From NCBI GenBank assembly GCA_963773635.1, contig CAVZBW010000005.1:1-64000 (forward strand): 64,000 bases of DNA, in the 5' to 3' direction. The notes below the pieces were generated by a model that saw nothing but the letters and a program-made list of their open reading frames with translations, was not told the origin of the DNA and ran no database searches. Below are positions 1 through 8,484 of this stretch, piece by piece (the first letter of the stretch is position 1; each line of letters begins with the position of its first letter). The DNA comes from CAVZBW01 sp963773635. GTDB lineage: Bacteria > Actinomycetota > Acidimicrobiia > Acidimicrobiales > RAAP-2. Position numbers and translations under genes: made by a program.

Positions 1-466
1 CGAGGCCGTCCATCCACCGGTGCAGCTCGAACTGTGGAACCCGCACCTTGATCAGCCGGGCTATGCCGATGCCCATCAGGGGATACCACGCCAGCCGAGC
101 ACGTCGGCGAACATGGGGTAGGGGGGTGGCCTGGTTTCCGTAGACGGCGCTCCAGAGGATCAACCCGATCGTCCAGGAGGCCATGGCGAGGCCCATGGCA
201 AACCATGCCGAACGGACGCGGGCTGTAGCTCGCCCGTACAGGACGAGGGCGGTCGAGGCCACGAGCACGATGTCGTGGAACCACAACTGGTAGAGCGCCT
301 GGGGTCCGGTGAGCCCGAGCGTCTCGTTGGCAAACTCGAGCAGGACCAGGAGCAACAGGGTCGCCCAGACGTAGCGCAGCCAATAGGGACTGGCATACAG
401 CTCGCCCTCGCTGTCGATGCGCCGATCGCGTCGGCGCTGGGATACCGGGCGGCGATCCCCGTGCAT
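1..466 (-). CDS. N-terminal membrane region of a probable signalling protein (partial)
   Basis: Reading the minus strand from an ATG at 466 gives a basic start followed by at least three hydrophobic segments (for example WATLLLLVLLEF and FHDIVLVASTALVLYG), ending in a stretch ELHRWMDGL. This resembles the membrane sensor region in front of GGDEF/EAL domains in actinobacteria, but no catalytic domain lies inside the window, so the function is an inference. A run of six C near 140 and a second site near 110 appear to shift the frame and back: the alternative frame reads PMFADVLG there, which fits better. A TTG at 496 is another possible start. The gene runs off the left edge. Confidence 0.4.
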   Translation of the reverse strand, partial: MHGDRRPVSQRRRDRRIDSEGELYASPYWLRYVWATLLLLVLLEFANETLGLTGPQALYQLWFHDIVLVASTALVLYGRATARVRSAWFAMGLAMASWTIGLILWSAVYGNQATPLPHVRRRARLAWYPLMGIGIARLIKVRVPQFELHRWMDGL

Positions 467-612
467 CAGTGCGGCCGGTGTGGCGTCGTCATCCAAGCGG
501 AATTATGGACCCGCCGCCCGACCACCCCGACGGTCGGGCGAGACCGGTCAAGGCCATTGAATGGTCAGCGGGAAATGACCGGGGGCGGGCTCTCGTATCA
601 TCCGTCCACCTG

Positions 613-2554
613 ATGGCCGCGATCACCATTGAATTCCAGAACGTCCTGTCGCTGATCCTGGCGATCCTGTTCGTGATCTTGATGGCCGTCGTGAGCGGGC
701 GCCTGCTCGGGGTCCGGGTCGGCCGGGGTCGCAGCTTCCTGGCCGCACTCGTCGGGTGCCTCGCCGGGATCGCCGGTGCGGTCGCTGCGGCGCCCCACCG
801 CAGCGACTTCGAGCGGGGCCTGCTGGCCGTCCTCTTCGGGGTCCTCGGCACCATGGTCCTGATCGTGATCATGGAGGCCCTGCGTGCCCCGCGGGGAAGG
901 GTGCGCAAGCGGTCTCGGCGATCGCTGCTGCACCCTTTCCGGTGGATTCGCCAGAAGCTGTCCCCGGTGGGACGCGCCTGGGAGGTTCTCCGTCACGCCC
1001 GCCACCGGGGCCTGGCGCGGTTCCAGTTCGTGTCGGCCGACGCGGTGTTGACGGCGGAATTCGGTCGCCGGCTCCGGCTCACGTTGGAGGACTGCGGCGG
1101 GATGTTCATCAAGTTCGGGCAGATCGCCTCGACGCGCACCGACCTGCTCGCGGAGCCGGTGACCGAGGAGCTGTCCCAGCTTCGGGCCTCGGTGCGCCAG
1201 ATACCCCCCGAGGAGCTGCGCGGCCTCGTCGAGGAGGAGCTCGCCAGGCCCGTCGACGAGGTGTTCGCGTCCTTTGAGTGGGAGCCCCTGGCCGCAGCCT
1301 CCATCGGGCAGACGCATCGAGCCGTGCTCACCACCGGCGAGCACGTGGTGGTCAAGATCCAGCGGCCCGGATTGGAGGAGTTGCTCGAACGCGACGCCAC
1401 CGTGCTGCGGCTCATGGCGGGTCTGGCCGAGCGGCGGATTCCCGCGGCGCGCCCTCCTCGGAATGCGAGACCTGGCCGAGGACCTGATCGCCGGCATGGA
1501 GCGAGAGCTCGACTATCACCGGGAGTCGGCGATGAGCCACCGGCTGGCGGACGAGTCGGGGGAGGACACGATCGTCAACATCCCGGCCACCTACGACGAG
1601 GTGTCCACCGGACGCCTCCTCGTCATGGAGGAGGTGGTCGGGCACTCCGTCGACGACGCGTTGGCCCTGTCGACCTGCGGCGTCCCTCGGGAGCGCCTGG
1701 CCCGGAGCCTGTTGCGCGCCTTCCTGCGGCAGGTCATCCAGGGTGGCGCCTATCACGCCGATCCCCACCCCGGCAACATCTTCGTCGACGACCTCGGACG
1801 CCTCTGGCTGCTCGACTTCGGGGCCGTCGGCCTGCTCGACCCGATTTCCCGGGAATCCCTCCAGGAGATGGCGCTCGGCATGACCCTCGGTGAGCCCCAG
1901 CTCGTGGCACGGGCCGTCCGGCGGATGGCCGGCACGGATTCGATCAGCGATCTGCGAGTGCTCGAAGCCGACATCGGACTGCTCATGGTCGAGGCGAGCG
2001 GCCAGCAGTTCGATCCCAAGTTGATCGGCGAGGTCCTCGCCACCATGAGCCGCCACGGCTTGCGCCCGCCGCGGTCGATGTTCCAGCTCTCCCGGGCACT
2101 GCTCACGCTGGATGGGACGCTCCGAGGCATCTCCCCGGACTTCGATCTGCCCGGCGAGGCCACGGCCCTCATCAAGGAGGTCGCCCAGCCCGAGGGCGAG
2201 GCGTCGGGTCAGGTGCTCGAGCGCGAGCTCCTTCGGGCCCTGCCGGTGTTGCGCGAGCTGCCCCAGCACTTCGACGAGATCGCCACCCAGCTGCGGGCGG
2301 GTCGGCTCTCGGTGCGCACGGAGCGCCTGGGGGGACGCGACGAGCAGGTGCTCCGGTCGTGGCTCGACCTGGTGCTCATGGCGGCCGTCGGCATCGGGGG
2401 CGGGATGATCGCCGGGCTGCTGCTCGTCGCGGCGAGCCTGGAGCACTCCAAGACGGTGGCCGAGGCCCTGCGGGTCATCGGGTTCATCGGGATCGTCCTG
2501 AGCGGGGTGCTGCTCATCCGGACGGTGGCCCAGGTCTTCCAGCGGCGGCCCTAG
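613..2554 (+). CDS. ABC1/UbiB-family atypical kinase, one frameshift
   Basis: Two N-terminal hydrophobic helices are followed by an ABC1 kinase-like domain and two C-terminal membrane helices. Family motifs are present in order: the KxGQ-type lid (FIKFGQIASTR), an alanine-rich loop (AAASIGQTHR), the ATP-site lysine (VVKIQRPG), the catalytic loop (HADPHPGNIF) and the metal-binding DFG (LLDFGAVG). The family supports quinone or lipid metabolism through ATPase-like activity at membranes; the substrate here is unknown. The frame changes near 1450 in a G/C run with no loss of conserved sequence, so a one-base error is likelier than a dead gene. ATG 613 is chosen because the conserved hydrophobic N-terminus begins there. 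Confidence 0.85.
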
Positions 2555-2919
2555 TCGGCGCGATCCGGTCGGACCATCTGGACGCGCTCTCGGGTCACGA
2601 GCGATCCCGGTGCGAGGTCGTGGACGACCGGCAGGAACGCCTCCACCCGCTCGGGCGCGTCGATCAGCTCCATCACCAGCGGGAGCCCCGTCGCGACGTC
2701 GGGAAAGCGGACGGTCCGGACGTTGCCCGACGGACCGTAGCCCTCGACGCCACGCCAGATCGTCGCCCCGGCCATGTGGTGCTCGAGCGCCCGCTGCAGC
2801 AGCACCTCGCAGATGCTGTGCCGACCCAGGCGATCGTCCTCCGTGAGGAAGACCCTGAGCCTCGTCCCCGTTCGGTCCGCCGCCATCCGATCCGCCGCCT
2901 GCCGGTTCGTCGACATCAC
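2551..2919 (-). CDS. DUF190 (PII-like) protein
   Basis: A protein of about 122 residues with the DUF190 pattern: a strand LRVFLTEDDR, a helix ICEVLLQRALEHHMAGATIWRG, a loop VEGYGPSG and a C-terminal strand/helix. DUF190 proteins have a PII-like ferredoxin fold and often sit beside crcB; their role is not settled, and a link to fluoride or ion control is inferred from context. It is divergent from crcB across the fluoride riboswitch and its end overlaps the convergent ABC1 gene by four bases. The start may be ATG 2919 or the adjacent ATG 2916. Confidence 0.8.
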   Translation of the reverse strand: MMSTNRQAADRMAADRTGTRLRVFLTEDDRLGRHSICEVLLQRALEHHMAGATIWRGVEGYGPSGNVRTVRFPDVATGLPLVMELIDAPERVEAFLPVVHDLAPGSLVTRERVQMVRPDRAD

Positions 2920-2978
2920 CCGGCCTGTGGTGCAACGTTACCGCTGTTGCCCGTGTCCTAGCCCGGATCTAACGTTGG

Positions 2979-3033
2979 GATCGGCGATGGAGCTCGCCCG
3001 AAACCGCCCGAGACGGCTGATGGCTCCTACCGG
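2979..3033 (+). promoter_or_regulatory. Fluoride (crcB-motif) riboswitch
   Basis: The leader of crcB contains the hallmark conserved blocks of the fluoride aptamer: GGCGATGGAGCTCGCC (about 2983-2998), AACCGCC (3002-3008) and GGCTGATGGCTCCTACC (about 3015-3031). The first block folds as a stem-loop and AACCGCC can pair with the GGC of the last block to form the pseudoknot of this class. The position directly ahead of a Fluc channel gene matches the known biology: fluoride binding turns on fluoride export. Confidence 0.9.
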
Positions 3034-3036
3034 CAA

Positions 3037-3057
3037 CCTGGCCGGGCTGCGGCCAGG
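3037..3057 (+). promoter_or_regulatory. Hairpin between aptamer and ribosome binding site
   Basis: CCTGGCCG (3037-3044) pairs perfectly with CGGCCAGG (3050-3057) around a five-base loop. It lies just after the aptamer and seven bases before the AGAAGGAG ribosome binding site (3064-3071), so it is a candidate expression platform. There is no following T run, so a standard intrinsic terminator is not shown. Confidence 0.5.
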
Positions 3058-3075
3058 CGAGAACAGAAGGAGCGC

Positions 3076-3513
3076 ATGCCCCCTCGCCACTCACGTCGTG
3101 CCCAGGCGGTCATCCTCGTCGCCATTGCCGCAGGGGGCGTCCTCGGCGCCCTTGCCCGGTACGGGATCTCCGAGGCGCTCCCGAGCCGTTCGGACCAATT
3201 CCCCGGGGCCATCCTCCTGGTCAACCTGTCGGGGAGCCTCGCGCTCGGCTTCCTGCTCATCTTGTTCCTCGAGCAGTTCCCCGGAGGCCGGCTTGCGCGG
3301 CCCATCGTCGGCGCGGGCTTCCTCGGGGCCTACACCACGTTCTCGACGTTCGCCGTCCAGGCGGTGCTGTTGATCCGCTCGGACCACTCGATGATCGCCG
3401 TGGCCTACGTGGTGGCGAGCGTCCTCGGTGGGCTGGCCGCCCTCGGGGTGGGCGTCGTCGGCGCCCGGCTCCTCGTCAGAGTCGAGCGATGGCTCCAGGA
3501 CCAGATCCGATGA
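3076..3513 (+). CDS. crcB: Fluoride channel Fluc/CrcB
   Basis: A 145-residue protein with four hydrophobic helices, the expected size for a Fluc monomer. Family signatures are present: GGVLGALARYG in helix 1, NLSGSLALGF in helix 2 and GAYTTFSTF in helix 3, the last carrying the phenylalanine/threonine fluoride track. Such proteins form dual-topology dimers that let fluoride leave the cytoplasm. A strong ribosome binding site (AGAAGGAG) fixes ATG 3076. It is headed by a fluoride riboswitch and followed, with overlap, by a DUF190 gene and a second crcB, forming one operon. Confidence 0.93.
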   Translation: MPPRHSRRAQAVILVAIAAGGVLGALARYGISEALPSRSDQFPGAILLVNLSGSLALGFLLILFLEQFPGGRLARPIVGAGFLGAYTTFSTFAVQAVLLIRSDHSMIAVAYVVASVLGGLAALGVGVVGARLLVRVERWLQDQIR

Positions 3514-3842
3514 GCGCCGAGTCGACGTTTCGTTCCCACGCCGCCAAGCAGCTGACCATCCTCCTGACCGCACACGACCAGTCCGGCCACGGATCGTTGA
3601 CGGGCGAGCTGCTCCGCCGGGCGCGGCGCATCGGCGTCCCAGGCGCGACCGCCGTCGGCGGCCTGGAGGGCTTCGGGGCGTCGCGCCAGCTGCACCGGAC
3701 GCATCTGCTGGGCACCGACGCGCCCATGGCCATCGTCCTCGTCGGCCCCGCCGAGCGGATCGACGAGTTTCTGCGCGCCGCCCAAGACCTGTTGACCGAC
3801 GCCCTCGTCACGCTGTCCGACGTCGATGTGGTCGAGCTCTGA
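3510..3842 (+). CDS. DUF190 protein inside the crcB operon
   Basis: About 110 residues of the DUF190 family, with strand LTILLTAHDQSG, helix LTGELLRRARRIGVPGATAV, loop GGLEGFGAS and a C-terminal strand. ATG 3510 overlaps the crcB stop codon as ATGA, a typical translational coupling; an in-frame ATG at 3489 inside crcB is the alternative. Being between two crcB genes and under the same riboswitch suggests that it modulates or assists the channel (inference). It is distinct from the DUF190 gene at 2551-2919. Confidence 0.82.
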   Translation: MSAESTFRSHAAKQLTILLTAHDQSGHGSLTGELLRRARRIGVPGATAVGGLEGFGASRQLHRTHLLGTDAPMAIVLVGPAERIDEFLRAAQDLLTDALVTLSDVDVVEL

Positions 3843-3869
3843 GGGCAGACCGCCCCGTCGGACGATTCC

Positions 3870-4247
3870 GTGAGCCCGAGCCTCGCCCTGGCGGTCGCAT
3901 CCGGTGGACTTGTGGGTGCCCCCTGCCGGTACCTGCTCGACCGTGCGGTCAGCCGCCGGATCGTCTCGGACCTTCCCTGGGGCACCTTCGTGGTCAACAT
4001 GTCCGGATGCCTGGCTCTCGGGCTCCTGACGGGCCTCGATCTGGCGCATCACGTGCCGTCCGTCCTGATGGCTCTGATCGGCGTCGGCTTCTGCGGGGCT
4101 TACACGACGTTTTCGACCTTCAACTTCGAGACCGTCCAGCTCTTCGAGGAGGGGAACGTGCTCGAGGCCGTGGCCAACGTCATGGCCAGCGTGGTGATCG
4201 GCCTCGCGATCGCCGGGGCGGGCGTAGCCATCGGATTGGCTCTCTAG
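3870..4247 (+). CDS. crcB: Second CrcB/Fluc protein
   Basis: A 125-residue four-helix protein of the CrcB family, starting at GTG 3870. Matching motifs are GGLVGAPCRYLL, NMSGCLALGLL and GFCGAYTTFSTFNFET. Tandem crcB genes are known in bacteria where two single-topology subunits may form a heterodimer; whether this pair does so cannot be told here. It follows the DUF190 gene by 27 bases and no separate riboswitch is visible in that gap, so control by the upstream fluoride riboswitch is likely. Confidence 0.9.
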   Translation: MSPSLALAVASGGLVGAPCRYLLDRAVSRRIVSDLPWGTFVVNMSGCLALGLLTGLDLAHHVPSVLMALIGVGFCGAYTTFSTFNFETVQLFEEGNVLEAVANVMASVVIGLAIAGAGVAIGLAL

Positions 4248-4295
4248 AGGGGGCCCTGGCCGAAAAGGGACCCGGCGAGCCGGGAGGCCCAGCCC

Positions 4296-5030
4296 TCACG
4301 TCGCGACCCCCCGTTCGCCGGCGAGGACCCGGAGGCCGGCGGGGAGGACCTCCTGGCCAAAGGCCTGCTCGACGCGTGCCGACACTCCACAGCCGGCCAG
4401 TCGCGCCGCGGCGTCGGCGGCGTCGACGAGCACGTTCTCGTGGCGCTCGTCGTCGCGTTGCCAGCAGCCGTCGCGGCGTACGAAGGTCGTCATGTCACGG
4501 ATGAACCGGTCCGGAGCGGGCAGGGAGGACCGCGTGACGATGGCCCAGTCGTCCCCGACCCAGCCTTGGGAGTCCTGCTCTCGGCGCGCCCTGCCCCATT
4601 CGAGGTCGCAGAGGTCGATGGCCAGCAGGCCGCCGGGTCGGAGCGCCCCGGCGATCGCCTCGAGGGCTCGGTGGATGCTGGCGAGGTCGGGGAGGTAATT
4701 GAGCACGTGGCCGCAGCCGACCACGGCGTCGGCTTCGGGGAGCGGGTCGTCGGGCAGGACGAGGAGCCGAAGCTCCTCCGCCCCCGGAGCAGTCGCGCTC
4801 GCCAGCTCCAGCATCGCCGGCGAGGCGTCGGTGGCGATGACGCGGTGGCCGGCGGCGATCAGCTCCTTGGTGAGCAGGCCGCTGCCGCATCCGACCTCGA
4901 GGACCAGACCGTCACGTCGCCGGACCGCCTCGAGGCGCTCGAGGATCCCGGGCGCACAGGCTGCGGCGTGGAAGTCGAAGCCGAGGTGGTGGACGAGGGC
5001 GAGGTCTGGCCGGTAGTAGGCGATCAGTAG
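4296..5030 (-). CDS. Class I SAM-dependent methyltransferase
   Basis: The translation carries the class I Rossmann methyltransferase motifs: LVLEVGCGSGLLTKEL (motif I), VIATDASPAML (acidic end of strand 2) and a motif IV region DAVVGCGHVLNYLPD, followed by LRPGGLLAIDL. The substrate is not recognisable. The conserved sequence begins around IAYYRPDLALVHHLGF near 5030, but no ATG, GTG or TTG lies there in frame; a frameshift or an unusual start is possible, so the 5' end is approximate. It overlaps the end of the small membrane protein upstream on the same strand. Confidence 0.75.
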   Translation of the reverse strand, partial: LLIAYYRPDLALVHHLGFDFHAAACAPGILERLEAVRRRDGLVLEVGCGSGLLTKELIAAGHRVIATDASPAMLELASATAPGAEELRLLVLPDDPLPEADAVVGCGHVLNYLPDLASIHRALEAIAGALRPGGLLAIDLCDLEWGRARREQDSQGWVGDDWAIVTRSSLPAPDRFIRDMTTFVRRDGCWQRDDERHENVLVDAADAAARLAGCGVSARVEQAFGQEVLPAGLRVLAGERGVAT

Positions 5031-5233
5031 CGCCGTCCGCGTCGGAATCGCACCGAGGCCATCCAGCAGCCCGCTGCCACGATCAGAAAGATGACGGTCA
5101 CGATGACCGCCGCCAGGCCGCGTTTGGTGTGATTGCCCGCGTAAAAGACCGCCGTGACGATGGCGCCGATGACGGTGAGCACGAGGAACACGATGGCCGC
5201 TCGGGCGTACGCGACGTGGCGGGGAAGGGGCAT
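5024..5233 (-). CDS. Small two-helix membrane protein
   Basis: A 69-residue protein with two clear hydrophobic helices (AAIVFLVLTVIGAIVTAVFY and LAAVIVTVIFLIVAAGCWMA) joined by a short basic turn, and a basic C-terminus. No family is recognised. It lies immediately upstream of the methyltransferase on the same strand and its stop overlaps the apparent start of that gene, suggesting coupling. Confidence 0.65.
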   Translation of the reverse strand: MPLPRHVAYARAAIVFLVLTVIGAIVTAVFYAGNHTKRGLAAVIVTVIFLIVAAGCWMASVRFRRGRRY

Positions 5234-5531
5234 GAGTCTCAGTGTGACACGGGTGGCCCGGATTTCCCAGCCGTTTCTCAGGTTCCCGTAGAGGTGCTCC
5301 GTCCCTGGTCAGGGAGCTAAAAGGGAATGGCTGGGGACGCCGGCGACCGCGGAGGCCCAGCTCGACGACGTGGCGCGTTGACGGCACGGTGCGGCCTCCC
5401 CGCGATTGACCCTGGACCTGGAGCCTCCTGAGGCGCACCATGGTGGGGACGGCAGTGCGGGTCGGGTAACGGACAAAGGGGGCGGGGGGTTGCAACGTCC
5501 CGTGGAGTCCCGAGGTGGAGGAGCAGGAGGC

Positions 5532-5921
5532 ATGCGCACCAACAGGCATTGGCGCCGGGAGTTGCGAGCCGAGACCGCCGGGGTGCTCGGCTCGTTGGGG
5601 GGCGACTCGCCCGAGGTGGCGAGGCACCTGCGGTCCGCCGGCGTGCAGGGGACGCCGGGCGATCCCCGCGACTGCGCCATTGCGGTGTACCTCTCGGCGA
5701 TCGTGGCGGCCGATCCGGGCGTGCGAACCATCAAGGTGACGACCGATTCGGTCGTGGTCTCGCCGGCGCGCCGGTGGCAGCTCCCGGTCGTGGTGGGCCT
5801 GTCCGAATCCCTGCGCACCTTCGTGGCGGGATTCGACCGGCGCGCCTATCCGGAGCTGATCCGCTCGCGCGACGAGGAACCCGGCAGGTCGGAGAGTGCC
5901 GCGCCGCAAGGGTCCGCCTGA
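5532..5921 (+). CDS. Hypothetical protein of 129 residues
   Basis: ATG 5532 is preceded by a good purine-rich ribosome binding site (GGAGGAGCAGGAGG), which decides the start over the longer frame. The protein is soluble, arginine-rich at the N-terminus, with an alternating strand region (RTIKVTTDSVVVSP) and a helix after it. No family is recognised. It precedes the RNase Z gene by 65 bases on the same strand and could be co-transcribed with it. Confidence 0.55.
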   Translation: MRTNRHWRRELRAETAGVLGSLGGDSPEVARHLRSAGVQGTPGDPRDCAIAVYLSAIVAADPGVRTIKVTTDSVVVSPARRWQLPVVVGLSESLRTFVAGFDRRAYPELIRSRDEEPGRSESAAPQGSA

Positions 5922-5986
5922 CCGCCATCTCCGAGGGGCCCGCCTGCCCCTCGTCACCGCAGTGGACGTCACAGCAGAATGGGCCC

Positions 5987-6907
5987 ATGCGCGAGCTCGT
6001 GGTCCTCGGTACGGCCAGTCAGGCGCCCACCCGGTACCGCAACCACAACGGATACCTCTTGCGGTGGGACGGCGACGGGATCCTGTTTGACCCCGGCGAG
6101 GGGACGCAGCGCCAGATGCTGTTGGCGGGCGTGGCGGCCTCCTCCTTCGGGCGGATCTGCATCACGCACCTCCACGGCGACCACTGCCTGGGGCTGCCCG
6201 GCGTCGTGCAGCGCCTGTCGCTCGACGAGGTCACCCATCCGATCGAGATCTGCTACCCCGCGAGCGGGGAGCCCTTCGTCGAACGGCTGCTCAACGCCTC
6301 GGTCTTCGAGGCGCGTGCCGAGGTCCTCCTGCGCCCCGTCTACGAGCCCGGCCCGGTGCTGGCCGCGCCGGGGTACACGCTGTCGGCGCGCCGCCTGGAC
6401 CACCAGCCCGAGACCTTCGGCTGGAGACTCGAAGAGCCCGGCTCCCGCACCATCCTGCGGGATCGCCTCGAGGACCTGGAGGTGCGCGGACCCGACGTCG
6501 GTCGGCTGCAGCGCGACGGGATCCTCACTCGGCCCGGCCGACCCACCGTGAGGCTCCAGGACGTGAGTGTGCCCCGCCCCGGCCAATCGATCGCGTTCGT
6601 GATGGACACCGGCCTGTGCGAGGGGGCATGGGAGCTCGCCGCCGGCGTCGACCTGCTCGTCTGTGAGGCGACGTACGCCGAGGCCGAGGCCGACCTGGCC
6701 CGGGCCCACCACCACCTCACCGCCGCGCAGGCGGCACGGATCGCCGCCGAGAGCGGCGTCCGCAAGCTGGTCATCACCCATTTCTCCCAGCGCTACCCCG
6801 ACGAGTCGGTGCTGCTCGAGGAGGCCCGCGCCGTTTTTGACGAGGTCGTCGCGGCGCGGGACCTCATGCGCGTCGCCGTGCCGCCGAGGGCCAGGGTGCA
6901 GGTCTGA
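5987..6907 (+). CDS. rnz: Ribonuclease Z (tRNA 3' endonuclease)
   Basis: A metallo-beta-lactamase-fold protein of about 306 residues, the size of short-form RNase Z. The zinc motif HLHGDH (in ITHLHGDHCLGLPG) is present, followed by the later metal ligands in DTGLC and ITHFSQRY near the C-terminus, and the HHHLT region. The family trims the 3' trailer of pre-tRNA. ATG 5987 begins the conserved strand MRELVVLGTASQAPT. A shorter overlapping ATG at 5979 is in another frame. Confidence 0.88.
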   Translation: MRELVVLGTASQAPTRYRNHNGYLLRWDGDGILFDPGEGTQRQMLLAGVAASSFGRICITHLHGDHCLGLPGVVQRLSLDEVTHPIEICYPASGEPFVERLLNASVFEARAEVLLRPVYEPGPVLAAPGYTLSARRLDHQPETFGWRLEEPGSRTILRDRLEDLEVRGPDVGRLQRDGILTRPGRPTVRLQDVSVPRPGQSIAFVMDTGLCEGAWELAAGVDLLVCEATYAEAEADLARAHHHLTAAQAARIAAESGVRKLVITHFSQRYPDESVLLEEARAVFDEVVAARDLMRVAVPPRARVQV

Positions 6908-7025
6908 TCGCTCCGGTCCACGCCCGGTTCGATCCGGGCGGAGCCATGGCCCCGGAGTCGACGCGGGGGACCCGTAGCTAGAGTCCTTCGGATCGTGCGG
7001 CAGTGGGTTGGTCTTGGAGATTCGG

Positions 7026-8237
7026 GTGTCTGAGCGGGCGTCTCGGAGCGTCGACCCGGAAGACATCGTGCCCGCAGGACGCCCGGGGGCCCCCGCTCGG
7101 GCCCAGCCGGAGGAGCTCAGCCCCGATCGGGCCACGACCAGCTGGCTCGAGCTCTTCTACGACCTGGTGCTCGTGGCGGCCACCATCGTGTTCTCCAACA
7201 CCTACAGCCACGACATCGACTGGGAGAACGCCACATGGCTGGCCGGCATGTTCGCCGTGCTGTGGTGGGCGTGGTTCCAGACGACCGAGCTGACCAACCG
7301 GGACCGCACCGACAGCCTCTCGCGACGCGCCGTCCTGCTCGCCCAGATGTTCGTCATCACCATCTTTACGGTGGTGGGGGGCAACGCCGTGACGACCCAC
7401 AGCTATCACGCCGCAGACGTGGCCGGCGTGCTGCTCATCAGCGTGGCGGCGCTGGCCCACGACATCCGCCGGACGGTGCCGGAGCTGCGCCGCATGGCCA
7501 CCATCCGGCGCAACGCGCTGCTCATCGGTGGTGCCCTCGCGATCATCTCCGGCGCCCTCCCCAACGGCCCGCAGTATGCCTTGTGGGCGGTGGCGTCGAT
7601 CATCGTCGTGGCGCCCCCGCTCCTGCCCCGCTACGACGATCCGATCGCCAAGTCCAGGTCGGACTCCCACCACCTGGCCGAACGCTTCGGGCTGCTCACG
7701 ATGATCGTGCTGGGCGAGTCGTTCGTGAAGGTGGCCCTGACCGCGTCGGGGCGGCAGTTGCACCAGATCAACTACCTCGTCCTGGCGCTCGAATTCCTGA
7801 TCGTCTTCGCGGTGTGGATCCTGTACTTCGACGACGTCAACCGGGTGGGGCCCCCGGAGGCCAATTTCGGGCGCAAGGTCTGGCTGCTCGCCCACATGCC
7901 GCTGCAGCTCTCGATCGTGGCCATGGCGGTGGGGTTGGCCCAGTGGGAAACCCTCAAGGTCAGCTCCCAGCTGACGGCCCTGGACGTGCGGCTGTTCACC
8001 ACGCCCCTTGCCGGGATCTACGTGGTGCTCGCGGTCATCGGGGCCACGACCCCGCGCCCGGCGCGCGGCGTCGTGGTCGGGCTGCGACTGGCGACCGCCG
8101 CCGCGGTGATCGGCATCGGACTGCTGGCATGGCTCGTGGACGCCGTGAGCGTGGAGCTCGCCGCCGCACTGGACGCGGCGGTCGTGCTGACCTGCGCCGG
8201 CGTGACGGAGTGGATCCGCGTCCGCCGCCCGGCGTGA
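7026..8237 (+). CDS. LtrA-family multi-pass membrane protein
   Basis: About 403 residues with roughly nine to ten hydrophobic helices. The start of the domain, TTSWLELFYDLVLVAA, and the downstream LAERFGLLTMIVLGESFVKV are the signatures of the low-temperature-requirement A (LtrA) family. The biochemical role is unknown; the name comes from cold growth in Listeria. GTG 7026 is preferred because a GGAG lies about seven bases upstream; a TTG at 7008 is possible. Confidence 0.85.
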   Translation: MSERASRSVDPEDIVPAGRPGAPARAQPEELSPDRATTSWLELFYDLVLVAATIVFSNTYSHDIDWENATWLAGMFAVLWWAWFQTTELTNRDRTDSLSRRAVLLAQMFVITIFTVVGGNAVTTHSYHAADVAGVLLISVAALAHDIRRTVPELRRMATIRRNALLIGGALAIISGALPNGPQYALWAVASIIVVAPPLLPRYDDPIAKSRSDSHHLAERFGLLTMIVLGESFVKVALTASGRQLHQINYLVLALEFLIVFAVWILYFDDVNRVGPPEANFGRKVWLLAHMPLQLSIVAMAVGLAQWETLKVSSQLTALDVRLFTTPLAGIYVVLAVIGATTPRPARGVVVGLRLATAAAVIGIGLLAWLVDAVSVELAAALDAAVVLTCAGVTEWIRVRRPA

Positions 8238-8484
8238 CCTCCCGAGCGCGGCGTCCCGGGCGTGAGGTTTCGGGCGGGCGTCGGGCCCGCCGGTGCGGGG
8301 CCGGGGAGGGTGCCGTGCCCGGATGAACCGCACGGATTAACACAGCCGTCATCTGAGCGACGCTCGGCGTTTACGCGGCCTCCGTAACGTGGGTCCGGAC
8401 CACACGCGGAGGAGGAAAGGTAGCTGCCGTCGGCCCCGGTGACGAGGCTGCCGGGGGACCGGGCGACGTGACGGGATCAGCTTC

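Noticed and set aside
1412..2935. Long minus-strand open frame over the ABC1 gene
   Set aside because: Its translation is low-complexity Arg/Pro/Gly/Ala and it lies opposite clear kinase motifs; a GC-skew shadow frame.
3843..3869. A second fluoride riboswitch before the second crcB
   Set aside because: Only 27 bases separate the genes and the aptamer blocks are absent.
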